NCBI GenBank assembly: GCA_951812395.1 | Contig: CATOSD010000001.1 | Location: 1,337,108 to 1,401,107, forward strand | Direction: 5' to 3' | Origin: an uncultured Dehalococcoidia bacterium | GTDB taxonomy: Bacteria > Chloroflexota > Dehalococcoidia > Lucifugimonadales > CATOSD01 | Length of the DNA stretch: 64,000 bases | Shown: positions 25,669 through 33,340 of the stretch, one piece after another | How the letters are laid out: each line of letters opens with the position of its first letter | Numbering within the stretch: position 1 is the stretch's first letter | Position numbers and translations under genes: made by a program | Notes under the pieces: generated by a model | Seen by the model: only the letters and a program-made list of their open reading frames with translations | Database searches by the model: none | Told to the model about the DNA's origin: nothing

Positions 25669-26033
25669 ATTGGCAGATGCGGGTTCCGTCCCGCGGCGAT
25701 GTGGTTTGGGTCGATTTCGACCCACAAGCCGGGAGAGAACAAGCCGGACGGCGTCCCGCTGTTGTGCTGACGCCGGAGAGTTACAACGACAGAGTTGGGC
25801 TTGCGGTACTCTGCCCGATAACAAACACGGTCAAAGGTTATCCGTTCGAAGTCCTCATACCGGACGGTATGGAAATCACAGGGGTAATCCTGTCGGACCA
25901 TATCAAGAGTCTTGACTGGCAGCAGCGCAACGCAAGGGTAGTCGCCAGATTGCCTTCGGCGACCATAGCGGCGGTCCTGGCGAATGTCCGCGCGCTTTTG
26001 TCCATAGAGTTGAATAACGGCCAATGGAGCTGA
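25662..26033 (+). CDS. mazF: MazF/PemK-family endoribonuclease toxin
   Basis: Sequence-specific mRNA interferase. 123 residues with the family hallmarks SRGDVVWVDFDPQAGREQAG, RRPAVVLTPESYN, CPITNTVKGYPFEV and LSDHIKSLDW. GTG start at 25662 (or 25665) overlaps mazE; the 3' end overlaps res by ten bases. The usual catalytic Arg and Thr positions (GRRPAVVLT, PITNT) are kept, so it should be active. Confidence 0.9.
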   Translation: MVNWQMRVPSRGDVVWVDFDPQAGREQAGRRPAVVLTPESYNDRVGLAVLCPITNTVKGYPFEVLIPDGMEITGVILSDHIKSLDWQQRNARVVARLPSATIAAVLANVRALLSIELNNGQWS

Positions 26034-28573
26034 AAGACTACCAGAACGCTGCCCTGAACGCCTTCGCCCGGTGGCGTGACGCTTTGGCCGACGCCCAGGC
26101 TCAGTCCCAGGCCGGCATCGATGCGCTGCGTAACGCTGCGCCGGACGTCCCAATTCCCGACGACCTTCGCGATTACCCGAAGACAGCCTGGCGAAAGCTG
26201 GCCCAATCCGGCGGCGTGGCCGAAACCGCCGGCGAATACGCCAGCCGCACGGACGCCGCCGGACGGCCCATCCCCCACGTCTGTTTCAAGGTGCCTACCG
26301 GCGGCGGCAAGACGCTGCTGGCCGCCGCCGCATTGGAGAAGCTAAACCGAAACACCGGCATGGCGCTGTGGATAACGCCAACCCGCGCAATCTACGAGCA
26401 GACTAAGACCGCGCTCAGAAATCGCGAGCATCCCTACCGGCAAATGCTGGAGCGCGCCAGCGGTAGGCAGGGCGGAGTCAAGCTGCTGGAAAAAGAAGAC
26501 CTGTTCACGCGCCAGGACGCCGCCAACTACCTGTGCGTAATGCTCCTCATGCTGCCCGCAACCAACAGGCAGAAGGGCAGAGAGTTTCTGCGGATGTTCC
26601 GCGACACGGGCCGCTATCCCACGCTGTTTCCGGACAGCGACGACGCACTCGGCGACGGCAAGCTGCTCGAGATGTACCCGGACCTGGAGCGCACGTCGAC
26701 TGACGGCCCCGTCAAGCACAGCCTGTTCAACGTGTTCAAGATGCTCCGCCCCGTGGTGGTGCTGGACGAGGCGCACAAAGCCTACGGGGCCAGGAGACAC
26801 GAGGCCAACCAGGAGTTCGTGCGCTCGGTGAACCGCCTGGACCCCAGCATGGTCATCGAGTTGTCCGCAACTCCCAACCGGGGCATCAGCAACCTGCTGG
26901 TGGACATAACCGGCGTGGAGCTCAAACGGGAAGAGATGATAAAGCTGCCGGTGCAGGTGAAATCCTCTGTCAACGCCGATTGGCACAGCACCCTGGCGGA
27001 GGCTCACGAGGAACTCAAGCGGCTGGAAGAGGAGCGCATGTCGCTACAGGCGAGCGGAGGGAGCTACATTCGCCCCATCGCCGTCGTCAGGGTAGAGAGA
27101 ACCGGTAGAGATCAGCGGGACGGTGAGCGCATACACGCAGAGGACGTTCGCGAGTACCTGGTCCAGACCATGAGCGTGCCGGCCGACGAGGTGAGGGTGA
27201 AGTCGTCCGGCCTGGACGAACTGCGCGGCGAAGACCTCTTGTCGGAGTCGTCGCAAGTGCGCTGGATAATCACGAAGGCGGCCCTGATGGAAGGCTGGGA
27301 CTGCCCGTTCGCCTACGTGCTGGTGATGCTGGACAACACGCGGGCGCAACGCGCCCTCACCCAGTTAGTTGGGCGGATCATGCGGCAGCCCTACGCGAAA
27401 AGAACCGGCCGGGAAGCTCTGGATCAATGCTACGTCTATTGCTTCAACACTGAAGTGGGCGTCGCCGTCGCGCAGGTCAAGAACGGCCTGGAACAGGAGG
27501 GGCTGACCGGATTGGGCGACGACGTTCTGACTGATTCGCCCGAGATTCGGCGTGTCGAGATCACGCGGCGCGAAGCGTATCGGAACACGGACATATTCCT
27601 GCCTATGGTGCTTCACAAGGAAGGTGGAGGCTGGCGCGAGCTCGACTACCAGCGCCACATCCTGCCCGAAGTGGATTGGCACGCTATCGATGCGCCGGAC
27701 CCGCAGGTCAGCTTCCCCGAAAGCGCCAGGTGGCAGTCGGCGACCGTAGACGTCGGAGACGCGCTGCCGGTGTTTCATCCGGAGCGTGAGCTTGACATAG
27801 ACAAGTCCGTGCGTGTTTCGTGGTACGCGCGTCGCCTGGCCGACATAATGCCGAATCCGTGGCAGGCGGCCCGCGTGGTCAATCAGCTAGTAGACAGGCT
27901 CAAGGCTGACGGGGCCTCCGACGCCGACATTTACGATCAACGGCCGCACTTGGGCCCCGCGCTGCGCGAACACGTGGTCAATCGGATTGAACAGCAGGCG
28001 GAAAAGGTGTTTGCTGACAAGTTGAGCATGGGCGAAATCCGATTCGACCTTGAGGCGGGCCAGCCCAACTTTCGCATGGTGGAAAGCTACGAGATACCCA
28101 TATCGGGCGACATAGGCGGTCTGCTGTCCAGGCACGACTATCAGCCTATGCAGCTTAACCTTTTCGAGCCGGTGTTAGAGCGGCAATTCGATTCCGAACT
28201 GGAGCGCAACTTCGCGCGCTACCTCGACGAGCGCAAGGCGCTCAGGTGGTGGCACCGCGTGGCGGTCCGGCAGCGTGGCGACTACTACCTGCGCGGCTGG
28301 AAGCAGGAACGCATATGGCCGGATTTCGTGGCCATGGGCGGCGAAAGGCAGGGCAAGCCGCATGTCCTGGTGTTCGAGACGAAGGGCGAGCATCTGCGAG
28401 GCTACTCCGACACCAACTACAAAGAGCGCGTGCTGGAGACTCTGCAAGACGCCTTCAACTGCGGCTCCATGACCATAAAGGATGGGCCAGCCAAAGGCAC
28501 CTTCCGGCTGGTGTTCAACGAATCAGAGTTCCCGACCGCCCTTGCGGCCCTCGAAACGGCATACAAAGCGTAG
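26024..28573 (+). CDS. res: Type III restriction enzyme subunit (Res)
   Basis: SF2 helicase-like ATPase plus nuclease that cuts when two unmodified sites communicate. Seen in order: motif I PTGGGKT (about residue 90), motif II LDEAH (about 247), motif III SATPN, motif VI QLVGRIMRQP (about 450), and a C-terminal PD-(D/E)XK-type nuclease with WPDF near 765 and ETKGE near 785. 849 residues, intact. The start ATG 26024 lies within the end of mazF, making mod-mazE-mazF-res one coupled unit. Confidence 0.93.
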   Translation: MELKDYQNAALNAFARWRDALADAQAQSQAGIDALRNAAPDVPIPDDLRDYPKTAWRKLAQSGGVAETAGEYASRTDAAGRPIPHVCFKVPTGGGKTLLAAAALEKLNRNTGMALWITPTRAIYEQTKTALRNREHPYRQMLERASGRQGGVKLLEKEDLFTRQDAANYLCVMLLMLPATNRQKGREFLRMFRDTGRYPTLFPDSDDALGDGKLLEMYPDLERTSTDGPVKHSLFNVFKMLRPVVVLDEAHKAYGARRHEANQEFVRSVNRLDPSMVIELSATPNRGISNLLVDITGVELKREEMIKLPVQVKSSVNADWHSTLAEAHEELKRLEEERMSLQASGGSYIRPIAVVRVERTGRDQRDGERIHAEDVREYLVQTMSVPADEVRVKSSGLDELRGEDLLSESSQVRWIITKAALMEGWDCPFAYVLVMLDNTRAQRALTQLVGRIMRQPYAKRTGREALDQCYVYCFNTEVGVAVAQVKNGLEQEGLTGLGDDVLTDSPEIRRVEITRREAYRNTDIFLPMVLHKEGGGWRELDYQRHILPEVDWHAIDAPDPQVSFPESARWQSATVDVGDALPVFHPERELDIDKSVRVSWYARRLADIMPNPWQAARVVNQLVDRLKADGASDADIYDQRPHLGPALREHVVNRIEQQAEKVFADKLSMGEIRFDLEAGQPNFRMVESYEIPISGDIGGLLSRHDYQPMQLNLFEPVLERQFDSELERNFARYLDERKALRWWHRVAVRQRGDYYLRGWKQERIWPDFVAMGGERQGKPHVLVFETKGEHLRGYSDTNYKERVLETLQDAFNCGSMTIKDGPAKGTFRLVFNESEFPTALAALETAYKA

Positions 28574-28867
28574 CGGCCATAGGCGGAGGTTGAAGGTTGG
28601 CGGGGGCTTTAGGTTCCTCGGCTGCGCTGCGCTCCGCTCGGAATGGACAGGGACGAGCGGGCGCTCGGATTGGGCGGGGAAGGGCGCGCGAGGAGTGACA
28701 GGGATGAGCGGGCGCTCGGTATGGATAGGGATGAGCGGGCGCTCGGGATGGGCGGGGAAGGGGGGGCTCTGAGTGACAGGGCGCGCGAGGGGAAAGAGAC
28801 CGCATCCCCGCCCCTGGGTTCCCGCCTTCGCGGGAATGACGGTTGAGCGGAGGGGAAGGGGTCGCCG
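28574..28867. repeat. Intergenic repeat patch with three 20-bp direct repeats
   Basis: A copy of the TTTAGGTTCCTCGG...CGCTCGGAATGG repeat (28604-28645) runs into three direct copies of AGGGAYGAGCGGGCGCTCGG at 28649, 28700 and 28727, each with a near-palindromic GAGCGGGCGCTC core. A separate GGGTTCCCGCC / CGCGGGAATGAC palindrome lies at 28816-28840. No gene here. Confidence 0.75.
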
Positions 28868-29230
28868 CTATTCCGTGGGCCGTATCACCACAAGCCCGCC
28901 GTCGGTAACTCGCACGTGCAGGTCGTGACCGTCCATGAGGGCCATGCCAAAGCGATGCACGGCCCTGTACCCGACCCGCACGAACCGGACGTGTGCATCC
29001 GGACGGGTGGCTCGAAGCCGATCCGACGCTTCGATGATGCCGTCGCCAATGGCATAGTCCTTGCTGTCAACGTCGATGGCGACGATCTTGCCGTGATGGT
29101 CCGCTTCGACTCTCGCCCGGATGTCCCGTTCGTAGATCTGGTCGCCCAGGCGGGCGATCTCTTCCGACGGACGGGTTGGCGCGATGGGCGTGGGCGGTTG
29201 CGCGGGCGACGGGGTGTCTGCGTCTCTCAT
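28868..29230 (-). CDS. Conserved hypothetical protein
   Basis: 120 residues. After a Pro-rich N terminus comes a compact domain: EEIARLGDQIYERDIR, HGKIVAIDVDSKDYAIGD, IIEASDRLRATRPDAHVRFVRVGYRAVHRFG. I recall similar small proteins in cyanobacteria and Chloroflexota, often near toxin-antitoxin or mobile loci, but no function is known to me. ATG 29230 is used; the frame is open upstream without a ribosome site. Confidence 0.65.
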   Translation of the reverse strand: MRDADTPSPAQPPTPIAPTRPSEEIARLGDQIYERDIRARVEADHHGKIVAIDVDSKDYAIGDGIIEASDRLRATRPDAHVRFVRVGYRAVHRFGMALMDGHDLHVRVTDGGLVVIRPTE

Positions 29231-29418
29231 GGTTTCCCTACTCGTACACACACATACCTCTACGGACGGTATCTTACCGCTTCGGGGCGGACACCGGCAA
29301 CTTGGCCTTTCGAAATGTACCCGCTCAGGGTTGATGGTACGAGTCTGAACTAAGGGGCCTTCAACCCCATCCCGGCTTTCCCCCGTCGAGAAGGGAAGGG
29401 ATATCTCCGATAGGGCTA

Positions 29419-29448
29419 TTGACAATGGGCGCACATAAGTTCTAGACT
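29419..29448 (+). promoter_or_regulatory. Putative promoter of the tail-like locus
   Basis: TTGACA (29419-29424), 18 bases, TAGACT (29443-29448), directly before a terminator-like hairpin. Confidence 0.55.
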
Positions 29449-29456
29449 TTCTTGAG

Positions 29457-29489
29457 GGACAGACCCGGTTGGGCCTGTCCTTTTGTTTT
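29457..29489 (+). terminator. Intrinsic terminator in the leader of the tail-like locus
   Basis: GGACAGACCC and GGGCCTGTCC pair with one mismatch around a GGTT loop, followed by TTTTGTTTT. It lies after the promoter and before the first gene, where it would stop early transcripts unless antiterminated. Confidence 0.7.
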
Positions 29490-29541
29490 GCCCGGCGGAG
29501 AGCCAGTTCGCCGGGGCTGTTTCAAGAGAGAGGTAACATTT

Positions 29542-29967
29542 ATGGCTTTTTTCGACTCCAGGGTGTCCAGGTTTCTGATTCACGACGCGGGCGGCACGAA
29601 ACGCGACCTGTCGGCGTTTGTGGTGGAGGTGCGCGGGCTGCCGGGGGCGCGGGCGATGAATGAGGTGACGGCGCTGGGAGATTCCGGCGCGCGGTTCATT
29701 CCCGGACTGCAGGACGGCGTGTTTTCGCTGAGCGGCCTGTTCGACAGCACGGCGTCCACGGGGCCGGACGCGGTGCTGGGCGGGCTGCGCTCCCACGACG
29801 CGGCGGTGGGGTTCGAGTACGGTCCTGAGGGCACGGCAACTGGGTCGGTGAGGTACTCCGGGCAGTGCTGGGTGGTGTCTTACGAGCTACGGAGCCGGGT
29901 GGGGCGGCTGGTCGAGTGGGGCGCATCGCTGCAGGTGGACGGGGTCGTCGGCCGGGGGGTGTTCTAG
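29542..29967 (+). CDS. Phage tail tube-like protein
   Basis: 141 residues. The pattern SRVSRFLIHDAGGTKRDLSA, then a long beta-rich region with FSLSGLFDSTASTGPDAVL and EYGPEGTATGSVRYSGQC, resembles the siphovirus tail tube fold (major tail proteins that adopt a hexameric ring). This is a pattern judgement, not a database match. ATG 29542 is preceded by GAGAGAGG. It is followed after one base by the next gene, as tail tube genes are followed by tail chaperones. Confidence 0.6.
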   Translation: MAFFDSRVSRFLIHDAGGTKRDLSAFVVEVRGLPGARAMNEVTALGDSGARFIPGLQDGVFSLSGLFDSTASTGPDAVLGGLRSHDAAVGFEYGPEGTATGSVRYSGQCWVVSYELRSRVGRLVEWGASLQVDGVVGRGVF

Positions 29968-29968
29968 G

Positions 29969-30478
29969 ATGGGCGCGGGCGACGGAGTGGCACGGGTGAG
30001 GCTGCCCTCGGGCGGCTGGTGGGAGATACGGACGCGGCCTCTGTGGAAGCACGTGAGCGAGTGGCGCGGCGCGGTCCGGGCGGGGGAGGAAGAAGAGGCG
30101 CTTCTGGAGCGGGCGCTGGTCTCGCTCACCACGGGATGGAGTTTTTCCGAGGAGATTGGACCGGAGAGTGTCAGCGACCGCGACGCCGAAGATCTGGCCG
30201 CGGTGCTGGAGGTGTTCTGCCGGGAAGTCGAACCCTTCAAGACAGTGCGCCGCTCGGCGGTGTTTGCGGAGCAGTTGTTCATGGCGCTCACAGACGATCG
30301 GGTGCCGGCGGAGTTCGCAGAGGCGCACCTGATGCTGGAGACGGGGTGGAGCTGGCACGAGCTGCAGGAGACGCCGGCGGACGTTGTGGAGCGCACGTGG
30401 GTTTACGTGGCGGTGCGGGAGGTGAAACGGACTGGTGGCGTGTTGGACTTTGGGGGGGCTTTTTCACCGCCATGCTGA
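29969..30478 (+). CDS. Tail assembly chaperone-like protein
   Basis: 169 residues, acidic and mostly helical, beginning with a short beta segment (RVRLPSGGWWEIRTRPLWKH). Position immediately after the tube-like gene and before a tape-measure-like fragment is where tail chaperones lie; sequence alone does not prove it. The tail end (residues about 155-169) reads into a dispersed repeat, so the C terminus may have been altered by that insertion. No frameshift signal such as a slippery heptamer was identified. Confidence 0.45.
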   Translation: MGAGDGVARVRLPSGGWWEIRTRPLWKHVSEWRGAVRAGEEEEALLERALVSLTTGWSFSEEIGPESVSDRDAEDLAAVLEVFCREVEPFKTVRRSAVFAEQLFMALTDDRVPAEFAEAHLMLETGWSWHELQETPADVVERTWVYVAVREVKRTGGVLDFGGAFSPPC

Positions 30479-30640
30479 CCCTTCGGCAGGCCCAAGGGAG
30501 CCTCAGGGCAGGCTTTTCTCCCGTCAATGGAGAGGGGGCTGAGCGGCGGCGGGCGGGGGCGTGGCAATGGCAGCCGCTTTAGATTCCTCGGCTACGCTCG
30601 GAATGGCAGGGAAGAGTGGACGCTCGGGCATGATTGGCGA
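30470..30640. repeat. Both repeat families side by side within the tail-like locus
   Basis: A decayed CAGGCTCAGGG-type copy (30470-30538) overlaps the 3' end of the preceding gene, and a GCTTTAGATTCCTCGG...CTCGGAATGGC copy follows (30578-30605) with an AGTGGACGCTCGGG relative of the 28649 direct repeat. Confidence 0.7.
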
Positions 30641-30661
30641 TTACCAGAGGAGGAACGGACG

Positions 30662-30958
30662 ATGCAACAGCATAGGGGACAGGGGCCGGAGCGGCTGGAT
30701 GTGCTGCGGGAACGGGCTGGTCGCATACTCGGCGACTACGCACGGGACGGCTCGTTGGCTGTGCCGCGGGCCGACGAGCCGGCGGCGGCGGGTCGGCCTC
30801 GGGCGGCGGGCGACGGCGGCGGGGCGATTACGGTGAACGTGAGGCTATCGGGCGGGCCAATATTCCTGGACGACGAACGGCGGATAAGGGCGCTGGCCAA
30901 GGAGATCAAGCGCCTGATTGGAGAGGACAGGCGTCGCGGACTGGGCGTGGGAGGGTAG
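30662..30958 (+). CDS. Short protein resembling the C-terminal end of a tape-measure protein
   Basis: 98 residues. The last part, ITVNVRLSGGPIFLDDERR then IRALAKEIKRLIGEDRRRG, resembles the terminal segment of many tail tape-measure proteins, and the gene stands exactly where a tape measure is expected, between the chaperone-like gene and the distal-tail/hub gene. A normal tape measure has many hundreds of residues, so this is either a relic or a deliberately short version. ATG 30662 has a GAGGAGG-type site; upstream in-frame sequence is repeat. Confidence 0.45.
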   Translation: MQQHRGQGPERLDVLRERAGRILGDYARDGSLAVPRADEPAAAGRPRAAGDGGGAITVNVRLSGGPIFLDDERRIRALAKEIKRLIGEDRRRGLGVGG

Positions 30959-30961
30959 CCG

Positions 30962-32962
30962 GTGGCACAGGCGAAATGGGTTGTTCTGGTCGACTGGAAC
31001 GGCAGCGGCGGTTTTCCTGTGTCGGCCGTGGACGTGGGCGAGGACGTGATAGACGTGACGCTGGAGCATTTTCGCGACCTGCGCACGGGGTACGTCGAAG
31101 CCGCGCGGGCGGAGCTGAAGCTGCGCAACGAAGACCACCGGTACAGCCCGCCAAACTCAGAGTCGCCGTTGCATCCACACCTCAAGCCGGGCCGGGCGCT
31201 ACTCGTCAGGGCGGCCTATCCGCACGACGGGTTTTCGGCCAGCGCGGGCGGCACGCGCCTGTCCGGCCATAGGCCGGAATTGGGGTCGGACTTCGGCTGG
31301 ACGGAGGGCGGGCGCGGATTCCGCATCGTCTCCGGCGGCGGAGCGGCGGAGACGGACGGCTCGGCCGGCGCGGGGGACAGGGTCGCTACGCTGGACCTGG
31401 GCAGCGCCGACGTCTCGTTCGGGTGCGACTTCGAGCGCGGGTCGAACGCCGACCAACACGGCGGGGTGTGCGTGAGGTACGGGGACGCCTCGAATTTTCT
31501 GTACGTGCGGGTTACGGGTCAGGCGGTGGAGCTGCGGAAAGTCGAGGCGGGGCAACACTCCGCCGTCGCGTCCGCTACGTTCGCCTGGGACGCGTCCGAG
31601 CGGCGCTTCCTGCAGGTGGTGACGCACGGGGAGAGCGTCCGGGTGTTCGTGGACGACCAACAGCTCATAGACGCCTCCACTTCCTTCAATTCCGGCAATT
31701 CCGGCAATTCCGGCAGTTCCGGCAATTCCGCTGCCACGAGGCACGGGCTGTACTGCTCGGGCGAGGCAGGCCACGCGTGGCGTTCATTCGGCGGGTGGGT
31801 GTCGCTCTTTCGCGGCGTGGTGGACACGATACACCCGCGCCCGCGGCTGGGGGCGCAGTACTGCTACGTGCGGGCGCTGGACGACATGGAGCGGCTGACC
31901 AGCGTCACGCTGCACACGCAGGCCACGTCGGCGTATCCGCAGACCTCTGACGAGATTCTGGGCGACGTTCTGGACCGGTCCGGAGCGGAGGCGGGACGTT
32001 ACATGGACACCGGCGCCGAGCTTGTGCCGCGGCTGTGGAGTCCGCCGCTGTGGGGTGTGCGGGCGCTGGATTCCATTTATCGCCTGCAGGACGAGGAGGA
32101 CGGGCTGGTGTACGTCGACGGGCACGGCCTGTGGAGGCTGGAGTCGCGGACGCACAGGGCGTCGGCGCCACACACGGCGCACGTCGAGACTATCGAGGAC
32201 GCGGAGCGCGGCGGCCACGCCTACTTTTCGGAGCTGGTGTGGGATGACGGAATCGACAACGTGGAGAATTCGGTGTTCATGCAGGTGCGAGGGGCGACGT
32301 TTCAGGGCGCGAAAGTGGCGTGGACGCTCTCGGAGCAGCCGCACTTCGCCGCAGAGGAGACCAAGCAGTTCCTGGCGGAGAGCTCGGAGTACGACATGAT
32401 CATCGGCCAGCTGAGGCCGAGAAAAGACACCGACTACACCGCGAACACGCAGCAGGACGGCACGGGAACGGACATCAGCGGCCAGTTGTCGGTGTCCTAC
32501 CCCTCGCAGCAAGAGTACAGAGGCAAGGGCACGCTGGTGAGGGTCACGTTCGGGTCGTCGGCGGGATACCTGACGAAGCTACAGATGCGCACTCTCAACG
32601 CCTACACGTTCGACGACCCGGTGATCGTGCGGTCGGAGGATGACGCGAGCGTGGCGGAGTACGGGCGGCGCGCCAAGCGCATCGACGCGGTGTGGACGCG
32701 GGAGGCGGCGACGGCGCAGGCGACGGTCGACAGCCGGCTGCGTCGGAGGCGGGACCCGCGCAGCGTGGCGACGGTGGAGCTGAACAACGGCTCGGGAGCG
32801 AACCTTTCGGCCATGCTGCAGCGCGGCTTTTCGGACAGGGTGAGGCTGCGCTATCCGTCTATGGGGATAGACGCGGACTTTTTCGTCGAGGGCCGCAGGC
32901 TGAGCGTAGGAGAGGGCTGGACGAGGGTGGAGTGCGAACTGCTGTTGCAGAGCGTGGACTGA
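30962..32962 (+). CDS. Large tail hub-like protein with LamG-like carbohydrate-binding insert
   Basis: 666 residues. The N-terminal region (VDVGEDVIDVTLEHFRDLRT with a bounded beta-barrel pattern) and the C-terminal region (VRVTFGSSAGYLTKLQMRTL to the end) resemble distal-tail or baseplate hub proteins. Residues about 85-285 form a concanavalin-like (LamG/DUF1080-type) insertion: VSFGCDFERGSNADQHGGVC, NFLYVRVTGQAVELRKV, VRVFVDDQQLID. Inside it is a five-fold Asn-Ser-Gly repeat (31688-31732). GTG 30962 starts 4 bases after the previous stop. An adhesin or receptor-binding role is inferred. Confidence 0.55.
   Translation: MAQAKWVVLVDWNGSGGFPVSAVDVGEDVIDVTLEHFRDLRTGYVEAARAELKLRNEDHRYSPPNSESPLHPHLKPGRALLVRAAYPHDGFSASAGGTRLSGHRPELGSDFGWTEGGRGFRIVSGGGAAETDGSAGAGDRVATLDLGSADVSFGCDFERGSNADQHGGVCVRYGDASNFLYVRVTGQAVELRKVEAGQHSAVASATFAWDASERRFLQVVTHGESVRVFVDDQQLIDASTSFNSGNSGNSGSSGNSAATRHGLYCSGEAGHAWRSFGGWVSLFRGVVDTIHPRPRLGAQYCYVRALDDMERLTSVTLHTQATSAYPQTSDEILGDVLDRSGAEAGRYMDTGAELVPRLWSPPLWGVRALDSIYRLQDEEDGLVYVDGHGLWRLESRTHRASAPHTAHVETIEDAERGGHAYFSELVWDDGIDNVENSVFMQVRGATFQGAKVAWTLSEQPHFAAEETKQFLAESSEYDMIIGQLRPRKDTDYTANTQQDGTGTDISGQLSVSYPSQQEYRGKGTLVRVTFGSSAGYLTKLQMRTLNAYTFDDPVIVRSEDDASVAEYGRRAKRIDAVWTREAATAQATVDSRLRRRRDPRSVATVELNNGSGANLSAMLQRGFSDRVRLRYPSMGIDADFFVEGRRLSVGEGWTRVECELLLQSVD
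31688..31732 (+). repeat. Five tandem 9-bp units in the hub-like gene
   Basis: AATTCCGGC repeated five times with single substitutions in units 4 and 5. Because the unit is 9 bases, changes in copy number would add or remove Asn-Ser-Gly without shifting frame. Confidence 0.9.
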
Positions 32963-33071
32963 CTGAGGACCTATCCGACAACCGGTTCATCACCCCCATC
33001 CCCGAATCGAGTACGGGGCAGGCTCTAACCTTCCCCCATCGAGGGGGAAGGGACTTCTTGGATAGGCTCTG
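32961..33071. repeat. MITE-like dispersed repeat with imperfect terminal inverted repeats
   Basis: A long-form copy (CCCCCATCCCCGAATCGAG, TACGGGGCAGGCTCTAACC, CCCCCATCGAGGGGGAAG) bounded by GAGGACCTATCCGACAA (32965-32981) and the inverted TTCTTGGATAGGCTCTG (33055-33071), sharing a CCTATCC core. This is the copy where the family boundaries are clearest. Confidence 0.7.
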
Positions 33072-33095
33072 ACTGAACGACACGAAGGAGAGCAC

Positions 33096-33311
33096 ATGGA
33101 AATCGACTTGACACCTTTCTTCAGCGCGGGAATCTCCGGCGCGATGTTGTTGTGGTTCATGTTCCGGCTGGAGCGGATACTCGTCCGGTTCGAGAAGAGC
33201 GTGCAGCTCATGGCGCGGGCGGTCATCCGGCTGCTGGAGCGGCGCGACCCGGAGGAGGCGAGCAACTTGAGCAAGGCGCTGTCGAAGACGAACGGGGGTG
33301 GGGACGGGTAG
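33096..33311 (+). CDS. Holin-like small membrane protein (BhlA/XhlA-like)
   Basis: 71 residues: a short acidic N terminus, one membrane helix (FFSAGISGAMLLWFMFRLERI), then an amphipathic helix (RFEKSVQLMARAVIRLLERR) and a polar tail. This build resembles BhlA/YvrJ-type phage holin-like proteins. ATG 33096 follows GAAGGAG. It closes the tail-like locus after the MITE-like repeat. Alternatively it is an unrelated single-helix protein. Confidence 0.55.
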   Translation: MEIDLTPFFSAGISGAMLLWFMFRLERILVRFEKSVQLMARAVIRLLERRDPEEASNLSKALSKTNGGGDG

Positions 33312-33340
33312 GGACAGCGCCAATCCGCACAGGATCGTCC

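Larger units (their letters stand above)
29231..29541. other. Intergenic leader of the tail-like locus
   Basis: Contains a decayed dispersed repeat (29357-29402), the promoter at 29419 and the terminator at 29457 described separately. Nothing else is supported. Confidence 0.6.

Noticed and set aside
28649..28746. Possible CRISPR-like array
   Set aside because: Only three repeats of 20 bases with unequal short spacers of 31 and 7 bases; no cas genes.
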